Shown: positions 46,286 through 59,014 of the stretch, in pieces
Numbering within the stretch: position 1 is the first letter of the stretch
How the letters are laid out: the number at the start of each line of letters is the position of its first letter
Notes under the pieces: model-generated
The model's database searches: none
What the model was told of the DNA's origin: nothing
Seen by the model: only the letters and a program-made list of their open reading frames with translations
Source of the DNA: Pseudoscleropodium purum
Lineage: Eukaryota; Streptophyta; Bryopsida; Hypnales; Brachytheciaceae
Direction: 5' to 3'
Length of the DNA stretch: 64,000 bases
Assembly: GCA_963969395.1 (NCBI GenBank)
Contig: OZ017798.1
Span: forward strand, 15,864,173 to 15,928,172
Translations under genes and position numbers: made by a program

Positions 46286-49200
46286 TGCTTCCAAAAACTG
46301 CAACTCTATTGAACTCCTGATAAAGAGATTTTGATCAAGAGAGGTCGACGGAGCTTGCAATTTGCAAGTTGGGGTACAACAGGATTGAACTATTGAAGTC
46401 TTCAATCTCAGTCAGTCTCTCCCCGAATTTCGGAATTTCGTGTTCATGACATCTCCATCTGCTGCAGGTTTAGCTCGCACACTCCGAAATTGGATGCGAC
46501 TGTCACTCCTTGTGGTGAAATTACAATATCAACAAATTTGTGCCATGCCCTCAAAGTACGACGCCGTCGTAGAAGAAGGTCGAATGATCAAATTGGATGC
46601 AACTGTCCTGATGGATTTACCCAATTTTAGGTCCTATTAGCAAGTTTTCCATGGAGATAGACGTTCTAACTGCTGCAAGCGAAGCTCGATAAATTTGTAT
46701 CTAGCTGCCTGAATCAATGCCCACTCACGACAGCCAAAAACCTGCAAAATATATGAATCCCTTCACAAACGAAACGATCTCTCCAACTAGCTACGGAGCT
46801 CACATGGTAGCTTATATGGAGCTCATATGACTCCTGACCTGACACAGAGAGATTCCTGTTCCAGTGCTGAATTTCGCATCAAACTCAAGTCACCTGAAGT
46901 TTCGATATGCTCAGTGAATGGTTGGTGGAAGGAAATGATAGCAGCCTATAAAAGGAGAATGGAGAGGCGGCTCGGAAGGGAAGAAGCTGGCAGAAGAGTT
47001 GGCTACGCTTTCCGTTCAAGGCAACCTTCACGTGGGAGCTCCGTCATGACCTCAGACCCACCACGCCCATCACCTTTCTATCCACAACGAGCTTTCACAT
47101 CTCATACGGAATTCCACCTTTACACGGAGGATTCAACCAATTTTTTTAATACATGAAAATAGTAGTAAAGCTCCCCACCGACCCATCTAGATTCTTGCCT
47201 ACGATGTAAAATGCTCTGAACATAGGAATCCAAGGTTGGGACATCTTATAATTCAGCACTTTGAAAATCCATTGCTTATTCATATGGTGTCTAGAAAATC
47301 AATAATCTAAGACGGAAGTAAGGTAGTAAGAATCTTCTGACAGTTTCTAATAAGATCCAACAAATGTAAAAAAAACAAGTTTATGATCGATGGGAACTGA
47401 ACCACGGCATGCTCAGATTCTTTCTTGGACGATTTATATTTTAGGTGTGGTTTCGTTACCGATAAAGATGCATGTCCAAAGAGAACAAGACAGATGCACC
47501 CACTCACAGCTGCCGCAGCGTTTTTCTCATTAAAGTTGTCGTGCTCAATCATCGTGGGCACTTGAATTAACAATTCATATCCTCGTTGGTTATATTCTTT
47601 GGAGCTTTGGCGCGCAGATCAAGGAGAGTACAACTTCCACATGTATTTCTAGATCATGTCACCTTTGATTCGAGTGGGGTACAAAGCGCATATAAAAGAC
47701 GGAATGGTTTTGTCCATAGCTCTAAACTGTAACTGTAACTGTGGATCAGTAATTTCAGGAGTGTACTGAAACCGTTCAGTTTTTAAGGTAGGAGGTAATA
47801 GCCAGGGTGCGTAATTCTTGTGTCACTCAGAACACCAATTTCCTTTCAATTGCCAGGATTCCACTACTACCAATGGTGCTTTAATTTCAGGAAACGTGGC
47901 CTGGAATGTAATCTATACAAGTCCTAGTTTTGAGATATATGTCTCCATTTGGAGCCGGAATCACACAAATCTAATGCAACTGACAAGTGGCAATCTTAGC
48001 GTGGGTTTTGATGTGACGGAGATTTTGAACGAGTCCACTCTTAATGTAAGGAGGCTGAATCTTAGAAGAACCAAAATTATTTGTCTCTATAAGAGATACT
48101 AAAATAAATAGGAACCTGATCCAACAAGCTGGCATATGTGGTATATTCCAGGGTAATTAAGTATCAACGAGTCTTTTGTTCATTACTCCACTTGAGTGGG
48201 CTTGCTAGCAAGTGACTCAAATGGACGGTTGAATGCCTCTGGACCAAATGCAATGCACTATACATAGCAAATTTGACCTCAAGAGAGTTTTTGACTCTTG
48301 TACCCACAAAGTATAATCTCCTGTGATTTTTCTCCCCAAAATCACACTACTACATATGTTATATGTTATATGTGATGCACATAGTATTCTGTATTTAACC
48401 CCTAAATACCCAAGCTGGGGTCCTCCCTCCAAAATCACCTCTACATCGTTGTTTCTGAAATGAAAGTATAATTTATTTTCTTAGAATCATTTTTTGAAAA
48501 CTCTAATTGTAGTATCTTGTTCACCACAATCAAGTTAGTCTATCCTTCAATTTTTCAAAGACTTGGAACAAACGGATTTTGAGATTTCTTCAATCAAAGT
48601 TCACATTTTTTTACAATTTTTATTCCTAGGAAAAGTGATTTTGAAGAGCCTATATCTCAGATTTTCTTCAAAAGAAGAGCAGTTTCTATTTTCGACCAGA
48701 TGCAATTATAAACAATTAAGAACATGCATGCCAAGTTTCGCAAGGAATTGGAACAATGGAAGGTTGTTTCTAGAGCCCTTGCAATGCAATTAAGTGAAGT
48801 ACATTCCAATTAATTGGGAAAACCAAAATTTCACTTGACCGCCATGCCCATTCATGTGCTATATGCTCCAATCAATCACCCCCACTTGCCCACTTGCCCA
48901 CCCATGGAATTTTTTTTTTCTTGCGATGGCCTTTGATAGGCCAGATTTCTCTCCCAAGACAATCCACAATGAGTATTTCTTGGATGGGATTTGACAAGTG
49001 ACCTAACATAACCTTTTTGGTGTTGATGAAAGTTGTAGCATACCGGTGGAGATGCTCTGAAGCGGGCTCTGAAGCAGCTTCCATTGTTACTCCACGAGGG
49101 ACCACTGGGAAACATTCTGTGGACGGAACCAGACTTGGAAGAAACGTGTGCACCATGCATATCTAAGAATGTCCGACTGCAATTTTTATAACAAACTGAA

Positions 49201-49924
49201 GCTTGAATTTTAAGATAAACTACAAGATTCCCGTCATTCAAAGCCCAAATTGTCTACAACACTGAGCGGTTCTACGTGACTGTGTATACACTTTCTCCCT
49301 CGACTTCGATCCCGAAGACAAAGCCATTAACAGTAGCGCTCGTCCGTAGAAATTAAGTACACCAAAGAAAAGTTCATCGTTAAGTTAACTCTCCAAATTG
49401 TCAGCAATTGCCGTGTCGTCTGAGGAGTTGTGGCTGACAAGCAAGCAATTAAGTTCCAGTTAATTAAAAACGTGCTCATCATCGTTCTTGCTGTAACTCC
49501 GGCGCCGGAATTTGATCGAACGAGTTGACTGGAGTCACACATTGACGATTCATCAGTCTCCCAGTTGAATTGAATTGAATTGTAGTACCGACAATCAGAA
49601 GTCAGTGATCGAGTACGTACTCCTCTGCGCTCAAATGGCCGGGCAAGGTATACATTCGAATGCCGTAGTACTACATCTCAAGCTGCTGTTACTTTCATTC
49701 CTACGGAGTGTGTACTGCATACCCACTTATGGATCGATTTGGGTGTGGGGTTTTGATTGAAGAAACGTACTCTATTGTAAGTGCATGTTGCAGTTGATTG
49801 GCAGTCTAGCTCGCTCTAAAAAAGGACAACTGAAGCTAAGCCAAATCTTCGTGTTTGATTAGTACCTATTCCGATCGATGGAGTGTTGTGTTGAATCTCT
49901 TGGTACGGTTGATGAAATCGAAGT
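46286..49924. other. intergenic, mixed composition
   Basis: No gene is confidently seen. Two TATA-like sites on the plus strand (tataaaag near 46946 and near 47692) each follow moderately GC-rich DNA, but I cannot link them to a coding frame. Open frames at 47818-48102 (plus) and 48872-49156 (minus) look somewhat protein-like but match nothing I know. Confidence 0.4.
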
Positions 49925-50260
49925 TATTGTTGCTTAACGGCTGCAAGCGCGCCTGCAAGCACCTCGAAGGTAAATGAACTATTCGACGTGCCTTGGTGTA
50001 AATGGCTTTCGCACTACTGGGACTTCGGGAACAAAGAGACACACGGGCCTCGTCAACAACAAAGTAAGGGACAAGTTCACGTACATTCTGGAACCTTTGT
50101 GCGCTTTGAAAGTACAGTCTATGCAGAAGAAGTATCTCCACTTGCCCACCGCCCTTACATTACTATTAGCTTACAAGGTAGAGGCAAGCCTATAACAATG
50201 CAAACTGGGCAATCTGAATATCTTCGGGCCAACTCCAAGAGAGGCACATCTTGTTCACAG
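49925..50260 (+). CDS. unidentified coding-like exon
   Basis: A frame open across this span reads through NELFDVPWCKWLSHYWDFG and later GTFVRFESTVYAEEV and PYITISLQGRGKPITM. It ends at a CAG|GTGTGT donor. Composition is protein-like (varied, with alternating hydrophobic strands) and GC is higher than its surroundings. There is no ATG in frame, so it would be an internal exon or a remnant. I do not recognise the family. A partner exon was not found. Confidence 0.25.
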
Positions 50261-50904
50261 GTGTGTGCTTGTTTCACGAATCAAATCCAAGTGGAATTAT
50301 AATTTTTTGATTAAAATTCTGATTTCTATGAACTTCTAAAGTGGTCGGCCCTAAAATTACAAAACCATCCATAGAGTGCAGTCATGAACATCCTATAAAC
50401 AATTCATAATTGCTCTCCCATGTATCCAATGGTACGTAAGTGTTCATCAATAAAGGATTGACATGTTATCCTTTGTTGGAGTTCTTATAGTGATTTTTTC
50501 AAAAGATGAATGGATCTGAATGATTTTTTGGATGGAATTGGGGTCAAAAGTAGGATGACGAAATTAGACAACAAAATAAAATGTGTTGATCTACCTTAGA
50601 CTATGCACCAAATCTTCAACTATAGGGGTGTTATCTAAACATCCTCAATCCAATCAATATATTAGCCTTCTAAACTTTTTGTCTTTATCCTAACATACTT
50701 TTGATTTATATATATAATTAAAACTTGAAATGTTTATCATTGGAAGCACATCCCAAAGTACCTTGAGTAGGTATAAAAAAACTCAAATTTAGACATTGAA
50801 TAATGAAAATAAATTGCTTCAAATGCTAGCTAAAAGACAAAAAGTAAAGAAATTTTGGCATACTATAGTTACCAATGCATATCTCTAATGCATATTTGGA
50901 GTGC

Positions 50905-51075
50905 CATAGAGTGTAAAGTGCATTGATAACCATGATTTGACAAGATTTATGTAATTTTTGTCTCTTAGCTAACATCTAAAGTGATTTCTTTTCATTGTGT
51001 AATGTGGAAATTTGAATTTTTTTTGTACCTACTCAAAGCACTTTGCTTAGATGTGCTTCCCATGGAAAAAAAATT
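50905..51075. repeat. dispersed repeat (pair with 33720-33890)
   Basis: The second copy of the repeat described at 33720, in the same orientation and clearly diverged. Confidence 0.6.
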
Positions 51076-52299
51076 AAGTTCTAAGTATATATAAGTTAAT
51101 TTTTCTTTTAAATTTAGAAGGTCAATATACTAGTTGGACTAATAAAAGATGCTTTTAGAGCATCTCTACTAGCGAATGAGAAAAGGAAAGTAGTATGTAG
51201 AAATTGGCATGTCAGTGTTCCTTGCAAGGCCCCATTACTTAATTGGGTCCCTACCAAAACACTCCAAAAAATGGTGTACAAAATCGGAGAATCCAAATTC
51301 CAAGAAGATAAAATAGAGAACTTAGGTGAATGACAAAGGTGATGTGGAAGTGTTGCTAGTAGAGATAGGCTAGAATGTGCAATTCTCCAATAGAACAATA
51401 ATTCTCTAATTCCTACAAAGCAATTGAGCTACAATTGGGAGTTCATTTCTTGTTTATGTAGGGTGTGCTCAACGTAGGTCAAACTTAGAAGGCCTTGCAA
51501 CTTCAAATGTAGCAAGCAAATTTTGGAGAAACATGTGTTGAAAAAACCTAAATCTCTGGCTAGTAAGATTGAAGAAGAAATCAAATCCCTACAAACCTCT
51601 TGTTTGTTCAATATTATAGCCCCAGTGGAGATGCTCTTATAGTGTAAGATTAGTGTTTTGTAGTAAGAGGTGATTTGAATCCAATTAATGAGACTTAAAA
51701 TCTCCAATACTTCAAAACTAGGAATTTTTAATAGAATTTAGTGCTCAAAATTGCATGGGATTCAAAATAGAAAAGAAAGAAAAAATCTTTCTAAAATGCT
51801 CTTACATAGGATTATAGGATGCAAAAATGATACTACATTAGTTGGATATCCTTTCCAAGTGTTTATTTTTTATAGGAAGGAATTCGTTTGTACAAATTTG
51901 TTGGGCTCATGGTATAAAACCTTCATCTAACAATATACTGTGCTTGAGATTCCCTACATTGATGAAGCTACGTTCTTTTAATTTTTTGGTGTTATTTTCT
52001 GGAAATTTCATACCAATTACCTATTTGTTCGAAGCACATCAAGTTAAAGGCAATTTTTTCTGGATTGCTTCGCTAGCATCAAGCAGAACAAAATTTTCTA
52101 CAGAGAGGTATCCAAACAAAATAATTGCAGGCATGGTGTTGAAAAGACATCTCGAAATTGGCATATTTGTTAAAATAGCAAAATTTCAAGAAATTACAAT
52201 ACTATTAATTCCTATGCAATATGAGCATAAATAATCAAAAACTATCATTTTTTAAGGGAATGAGGGGAAGATGAATTAAAAATACTGTTTTTAATTGAA

Positions 52300-52440
52300 A
52301 TTTAACCATACAAAATTATAATAGACTACTACAAGAATAAGTAGAAAAAATTTCAAAGACTTTGACTGCATGGATTGAAAGATTATAGAGTTTGCAGTAC
52401 GAAAAAAAACATTTTTTCAACCCACTCCATAACTTCTATT
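52300..52440. repeat. dispersed repeat (pair with 9360-9500)
   Basis: The second copy of the repeat described at 9360, in the same orientation. Confidence 0.45.
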
Positions 52441-53399
52441 AGAGTGAGATTTTTGCATTACATATGGGAATTCTTTTAACCATGTAAGGATGCTACTAAC
52501 CTTTTTTTTTACTCTTTGAAAAAGCACCAAGATGGCAATCACTTAAAATTTGGTGAAGCATTGTATATCTACATTCATCCATCTTTGGGACCAAATAACA
52601 CTTTTTAATCATATTCATGCACTTTACATCCAAATTTGGCAACTTCATCCACATTTTTAATATATATGGAAAATTTCTATTGATAAAAGAGTACTTTTGT
52701 CCAGTCAAAAGTAGAATTTATTTTAAAATGGTGCAATCTAGCCCCATAGTGCCAAAATAAAAAAGTTTGGATGCTACAGACTAAAAGGTCTGATGGATGA
52801 CTTCATTGTAATTGTCAAAACAAAAAATGTATCTATTGGTCCAATAAATTGGAATATTTTTGTGACTACTTTGGTCACGGAGACCCACATCCTTCCAAGG
52901 TTGAAGTTGCATCTTATATCATGTTCGTTACATACCTACCAAATTTCAAAGCTAGAAGAGGAATTTTGTACATGATGCTCGAAGCTACATGCTTTTCTCA
53001 AAAAAAATTCAAACAACATAGCTTCTAATCCTTGCACCCATTGGGTAAAAAATGATATTCCCAACAAGCCAATACATGTCTTCATATTGTGTCGAAATTT
53101 TAGAAAGATCTATTCAAAATTGACTTTGTAGGAACCTTCCTAAATTTTCAATTGGTCATTCAACAACCACTTGGTCTTTCATGGGTTAAGAGCAAATAAT
53201 GGAACATTTTCTCATTTGTAGTAGTGTATGGCTAGTATTAAGCAATTTTTCAATTTGTACAACAATTTATCAGATATGATTACCTCCTAGACATACAATT
53301 GGCCAGGTCATCATTACCTGTTCAAATTTAACCTTGTAAGGATAAGCTGGTCTCCAAAGAAATCATCATTTTCTTATACTAAGTGAATCAATTGCTCAA

Positions 53400-53580
53400 A
53401 AAAAATGGAAAAGTATTCATTGAAAGTCAAACTATAACAGAAGATGTCCCCTTTTTGCAACAAAACTCCCAAGGTGAATAGTTGCACTTCTATCCTACAC
53501 AGGAGAATTGTCTGTCATCCATCAGACACGTGTGAGCATTACAGGGTTAAACGTGGGTATTCAGACAAATTTTAAAAATC
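53400..53580. repeat. dispersed repeat (pair with 59815-60010)
   Basis: This aligns with 59815-60010. Shared blocks are 'attgaaagtcaaacta', 'agaagatgtccccttttt/agaagacctccccttttt', 'gcaacaaaa/acaacaaaa', 'gatgaatagttg' (here 'ggtgaatagttg') and 'catccat'. Confidence 0.65.
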
Positions 53581-54111
53581 AAGAAGAATAACTAAAGAAA
53601 ATTTTAAGAAAATTTAGTTTGATGAACAAAGCAAAGATTGTTAGAGACAAGGATACTCCTGAAAATTGCGTTTTTTTTTCCGTCCGACAGTATTACCATT
53701 CATGTTTCCGCATACCGGCACACAAAGCAGAGAGAATCAGAAAAGACATGATTTTTTAATGAAACTGCAAAACCCGCAAGTGATGCGGGCTGTTTGCATA
53801 GTGAAATCGTAATTAACATGATCAAATATAGTACAGATTACACATCCAGACTTTTGTACGCCGAAATCATTGCTGAATTAGTGCGCTAATCATGAGCTGG
53901 ATGTGAAGGTTGAACAAGCCTGATCAAGAATCAAAAGCTTGGCTATATGGCAATATTTGACAAAAGCTAGGAGATCAATGAGGGGACTTCGTGATTTGCA
54001 TCTATTCTAAGGGGGGTTTCAAAGTTGAGAATCTGAGGCACTGTCATCTGATGCAATCCACCAGATCCATGGAGTCCTTGACCCGGTCCTCGAAGACGAA
54101 GAGAGTCAATC

Positions 54112-57100
54112 TCAGCGAAGCATGGAAAGATGTTGGTTCAAAACAGCAAAACCATCCAAAACTTTCTCAAGCTTTTGATTAACTCGTTCCAGTAAGTGCA
54201 GATGGGGATTTCGACCGTCGTCTATGGTGTTCACTCTGTTTTCCACGTGCTCAATGTGCTGCGTCAACAGTTCCATCATCAGCTCCGCACGGTATTTCAT
54301 TGCTTCCTCCCTCTTCTCTGATGCCTGCAGACACAAGTTTCAATTAGAAACCTTAAATTTTCAGCTTCCAGAAATACCGTTGGGGGAATCAAAAGAGAAA
54401 CGTGTCCAGTTCTAATAATCGCTGACTGGAAACGTTGGTGCACCATGATGATAGTGACAGGAGCTTAAAATTGAGACTGGGAAGCAATTTAAATAATGAA
54501 GCTGAAAAGTAGTAGTACAATTACTCACCTGAAGCTCCACTAGCATCAAGCGCTGCATCTCCATCATTGCCCGACCTGAGTCTTTCGATCTCTTTCTTAC
54601 AGGCTGCCCATCACTACCCAGAACCCTGGAGGGCTCACCTTCGAGCAGTTCACCTGGACTAGTCTTTCCTTTGACAGTAGGTTTCGTCACAATCGTTAGG
54701 TTCTTGCCTGAGACGTCCAGCCACACATCGTAAAACTTAGGTTTTAGAAGTTCTCTCCCAGCAATGCTCGGATTCCACATTGGATCAGTTGCTGCAGCTT
54801 TGGCAGACATAATCCTGCGCAAAATAGAATGCACATCAGAGCTTGAACAGTGACTGAAACCATCAATATTCTGAACACAGTCGATCCGCAAAGTTTTTCT
54901 CACAACGCTCGATTTTACACGGCTGAGAAGAAGTAAATATGGGAGATAGCGGGCAGCTTGTAACGGCTGCATTATCCAACATATAGACTCATTTGCGTCC
55001 TGTAAAAATAATAACTACACCGTTTAATCTATTTAGTGACATTCATGAATTAGTGTAGTACAAAAATAGCGTGCCAACTCAATTCATTTTGTTGCATCGT
55101 GTAACTTGGGACCACCATAAAGAAGCATTCGAGTGAATAGTCACTCAATCTACAAATGGTCAATACGAGGTCCCTAGTGTACAGAGCGAATCATAGGACT
55201 ACGAAATAGTGTATCATACAGTGAATTGAACAGACGGTATACTGATGATACAGATTGATAGAGAATCTTGCAAAAAAAAGAGTACCTGTATTCTGTACAT
55301 TCACGCCTCACGCTCCAATACTTGCTCTGACACTGCTTCTTGGTGAAATGGTCCCCAAACTTAGCTTGCATGGCTTTCAGAATAGGTGTCCACTTCTTCT
55401 GATATTTGACTTGGCCTTTACTCTCCTCCCACAAGCGTTTGTGAATGGAATCGTAAGTCTCGAATAGGAACCTGACAGATTCATCTGTCCATGTAACATT
55501 CCCATCGGCATCTTGGCCAGGTTTTTTCCGTTTCCTACTAAGCGATTCTCTTTTACGTCTGTCAGAATCCTCACTGTCGGAGTCGGACTGTGACAGAGAC
55601 GCTGAAGGCTCGAAGTTTACAAATGCCTCGGGATGCTCATGCAGCCTGTGCATCTTAATTGACTGAAAGAACACACCAATGCACAACTCAGTGAGATTGA
55701 AAATTCACTTCCAAGGATGTTTTTGTAATTGTCAAACGGTCACTTCTTTTCGAATCTTCACTCCCCTCCAAAATATTTGGTGCTTCCAGCGGATAAATCA
55801 TATGTGCCTGCCTTCTAAACTAGAAACGCGGTACTTCATAAAGCCAATAGATTAAAATTCACCTTATTTCCGCCTCCATATACACGTGCAGCTTCTTGAA
55901 TACTTTCATACTCCTCTTGCTTTACATTTCCAACCATTAAATCTGCAATTCGGGTGTCAAAAATTCCGTGTCAAATAAAGCTCCAGTCATACTCCCACTA
56001 AGGAAACATAATGATAACTCTGCACAATTATTAAATAATTGCGTCAATATATACTATTCAGGCGACCCTTTTCTGAACATTCAGCCACTCATAATATCAA
56101 AAGCGCATGCTCCAAGATGACTTCCAAAGAGAATTTGAAATTCCTGGAACAAATTGAACTGCAGTGTTCGGAGGATTGCTTTTTGCGATTAGGATCTAAA
56201 GACGACACTGTTTAAGTTCAATCCAATGAAGTATTACAGGAAAAAACTCTGATGATTATAGAATCCATAGTTCTAGAGTGAACAATTGAAACAAAGACAT
56301 CCCTTCTAGAAATTATGACTGGTTCTGGATGCTTGTTTCTTAGACATAGCCTCACCAATCGGAAATAAAGTTCGTGGAACAGATTGAACTACACAGTTTG
56401 AATATTTTGTGACTAATACCACACTGTTCAAGCTAAATCGGATAGTTTGTTAAAGAAAAGCCTCTCTAGACTCCACAAGGTTAGCGTGAACAAGCACACA
56501 AAGCCATTTGTCCTCTCGAAATTATGGCTGGCTGTGGCGTCTGCTTCTTGAACATACCAAAGATCACAGGTAGAATCAATGGAATTGAGAATCTTTTCAT
56601 GTTGAATGTCAGAATCGTACCTCCAAATTTTCTCCATGCCTCGTTCTCAGGATTCACACTACTTCTCCATTCCTCTTTCACTTCCCCTTCGACCTCGCTT
56701 ATCACACCATCACTCGCACTGCTCTCATGCACTAAACACAGATCCTCACCACTTCCACGCTTCGCGATGATGTTTTCCACCGTTTCTCCTCGACCATAAT
56801 CATTCACCACGATGGTTGTCTGGTCTGCGTCACTCCCGAACGGCGCACTAAATGCAGACGTGTCCGGATGCCACCTCGCGTTGTTGTTCGGCTGGCCACA
56901 CAGCAAGCTCTGCCAATTGAACGGCGACGATGCTAGCTGTCGCGAAGACGGGGAGAGTAAATCCGAAGGCGAGAACAGAGTCAAGTCCGCTCCGTAACCA
57001 ATACAACCCGACGTATTCAACGTTAAACTCCCCGCAAGCTCTCCACGAAAACCTCCGGCGGCAACAACACCTCCTCCTCCACTTCTTAACAAGTTTCCTC

Positions 57101-57233
57101 CATCAACCTCCTGCACAAAGCCGCCCTCGTCCGACGTCAAAGCCTTCAATCTATGACTGCCATGATGACTTCCATTTCCTCCCCAGCCATAGCGTTGGTC
57201 CTCGTCTTGCTGCAACATGCTCTGAAAGCTCAT
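54112..57233 (-). CDS. Myb/SANT-like (trihelix-type) DNA-binding protein
   Basis: I model five exons: 57233-56621, 55942-55863, 55662-55286, 54814-54529 and 54324-54112. All junctions are GT-AG and in phase, for 522 residues. The first 200 or so residues are Gly/Ser-rich and probably disordered. Exon 3 holds an acidic stretch (SQSDSDSEDSDRRKR), a strongly basic nuclear signal (about 266-279) and a Myb/SANT-like domain (about 289-356) with three regularly spaced Trp residues (W289, W322, W347), as in trihelix and MSANTD-type factors. Exon 4 carries a short conserved-looking segment (MWNPSIAGRELLKPKFYDVW) and a second basic patch. Exon 5 is helical and probably a coiled coil for dimerisation. 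I infer a nuclear transcriptional regulator. Whether it is a true plant trihelix or a Harbinger-transposase-derived Myb-like protein cannot be settled by eye. Confidence 0.8.
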
Positions 57234-58936
57234 TTTCAGTTCAACTCACATCCTCCACCGATTTCACACAAGCTCCAAGTCAGTTAATGTCAAACGAATC
57301 TCGCAAATGATTGCCGTTCTCCAAACTACTGCTGCGGGCTGTAGTTGCAATGAGAGCAAAGGCCAGAACACCATAGCCAGCTGCAGCGGGAGAGAAGCAA
57401 GCGCAAAATTAATAGCGAAGAGTACGTGGTAGGTTCACTGGGAACTTACTTATGGACCCACGGTCCCACGGTCCCCGCGCGGCACGGTCGCGCGGTCGTC
57501 GGTCCCACCGAGGGAAGTGATGTCACCGTGACCTGGGAAGTGTCTGTATTTGTACGTGCGGCACTCCTCTCAACGCCCTTCAGTTTCAGTGGGGCACTTT
57601 TGGTCAAAAGTATATACAGAATTCACCATCTGGGTCCAAGGTGTCGTAGTAAAATACTTAGTCTTATACCCTTCTCAGATTTTGCAATTAGTCAGTGCTC
57701 CCCCTAATACTACTTTTGGATTTATGCAAATTTGTGACGCACACTAGTCGATGGTAAATCAATTTAATATGATTTACACTATCTTTGTAATATCTCAAAT
57801 AGTATGATTGTCCTCCAGCTTTCATTGTCTCTCATTTACCTTCGTCCAAATTTCATCCATTTCCATCAAATTGCTCACAAGAAATTAGACCACATTAATT
57901 AGTCCAAATTCAATTGAATTAGTGTGAGTGGTCTGTGTTCAAACTCCAACACTATTTGAATTACCTAGTGAGTCAATCTAGGTTGTAGGAGTTTGAATTT
58001 CCTACTCGGAAATGGATAAGCGCAGCCACACGGTATCATCAGGCAGGTCATCGTTTCAACACCTGCACTAAGAATTTTTCGGTTCAGTCTGCTTCGTCTA
58101 GAGCTCGGCCATGAGTATAAGTAAGTGAGGAACAGCTTCAGAGCAACGTTTGTCTGGCTGTGAGGATAAAAATGTTGGGTGTATCATGGAATTCAATGTA
58201 AATAATGATAAAGAAAGAATTCATTGCTGCATTCAACAAATGGAAGCCGCTGGGTATTCCTGCGCCATGACTCGATCATGAGTGCTTGGGATAGGTACTT
58301 ACATGTGTTTAAAAAGATACCATCTAGCTCATCATAACACATTAAATTATGTATCACGATTCTCTCTAAAGCGAGAACAGTCATATACTTCTATCAATAT
58401 GTTGACCTACAGGTTGGCGTAGGCTACACACAATGAAACAAAACTCTTTGATTCACATCGGCTTCACTGAAAAGATGGCGGAAGTACGCTCTGAAATCCG
58501 ATTCACAACTACAGTATGATGTAATCGGTTGCATCGCATACCACCCCTTTTCAATCACAACAAAATCAGTAACTTCCAGAGCAAAATTCTCCCTTCTTAT
58601 TCCTTTTTCAGAATTCAATTGGAGCTAGGAATTGAATGCCGAAGGCGGGGCTCCTCCGATGCAATCATAGCCTGTAACTAACTAGCGTACGAAACGGTGC
58701 ATTTCCCAAAGTCTTACCAGGAGAAGTTGCATGATCTCACGCACTGACTGGACATCCGTCAAAGCTTGCAACAGAAGGCCCCAATTTCAATGAAGGAGCA
58801 ATAATCAAATACTGCGGTCACACAATAAGTGTGTACAAACTCAGCATATACAGTGTAATAATAACATACGCACAGGATGCAGAAGAAGAAGAAATCGAGG
58901 AAACGAAGAAGAAGGAATCGAGGAAGCTTCACTGAC
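57234..58936. other. Myb/SANT gene promoter and intergenic region
   Basis: 57234-57600 is the presumed promoter and leader, with a GC-rich cluster of CGCG-containing motifs at about 57465-57500. The rest shows no recognised gene, although 58640-58936 may contain further exons of the candidate gene beginning at 59014. Confidence 0.4.
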
Positions 58937-59014
58937 CTCCAGCGAAGTCTTGTCAGCCGCCATGAAGAACTGGAGCGCGTGGCCCACCACTGTGTAGCTT
59001 CGATCGGAACCCAT
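58937..59014 (-). CDS. candidate first coding exon, unidentified gene
   Basis: An ATG begins 26 codons reading MGSDRSYTVVGHALQFF and ending in KTSLE, exactly at a GTCAGT donor. The frame is protein-like. Downstream on the same strand, a further plausible exon near 58766-58718 reads LTDVQSVREIMQLLL before a GTAAGA donor. I could not settle its acceptor phase: a stop-free join needs an alternative donor or acceptor. I do not recognise the family. It could be a small helical protein. Confidence 0.3.

Larger units (their letters stand above)
50261..54111. other. AT-rich intergenic DNA
   Basis: This contains dispersed repeat copies at 50905-51075, 52300-52440 and 53400-53580. A 130-codon open frame at 51842-52234 is AT-rich and matches nothing recognisable. 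The last 500 bp probably include the 3' UTR of the Myb/SANT gene. Confidence 0.5.

Noticed and set aside
48872..49156. Minus-strand frame with GREIWPIKGH and ATTFINTKKV, vaguely like a glycosyltransferase N-terminus
   Set aside because: The resemblance is too weak and the expected neighbouring motifs are absent. I could not support a call.
51842..52234. 130-codon plus-strand frame
   Set aside because: It is AT-rich with a hydrophobic/Lys/Ile bias typical of chance frames in this composition. It has no motif or splice context.
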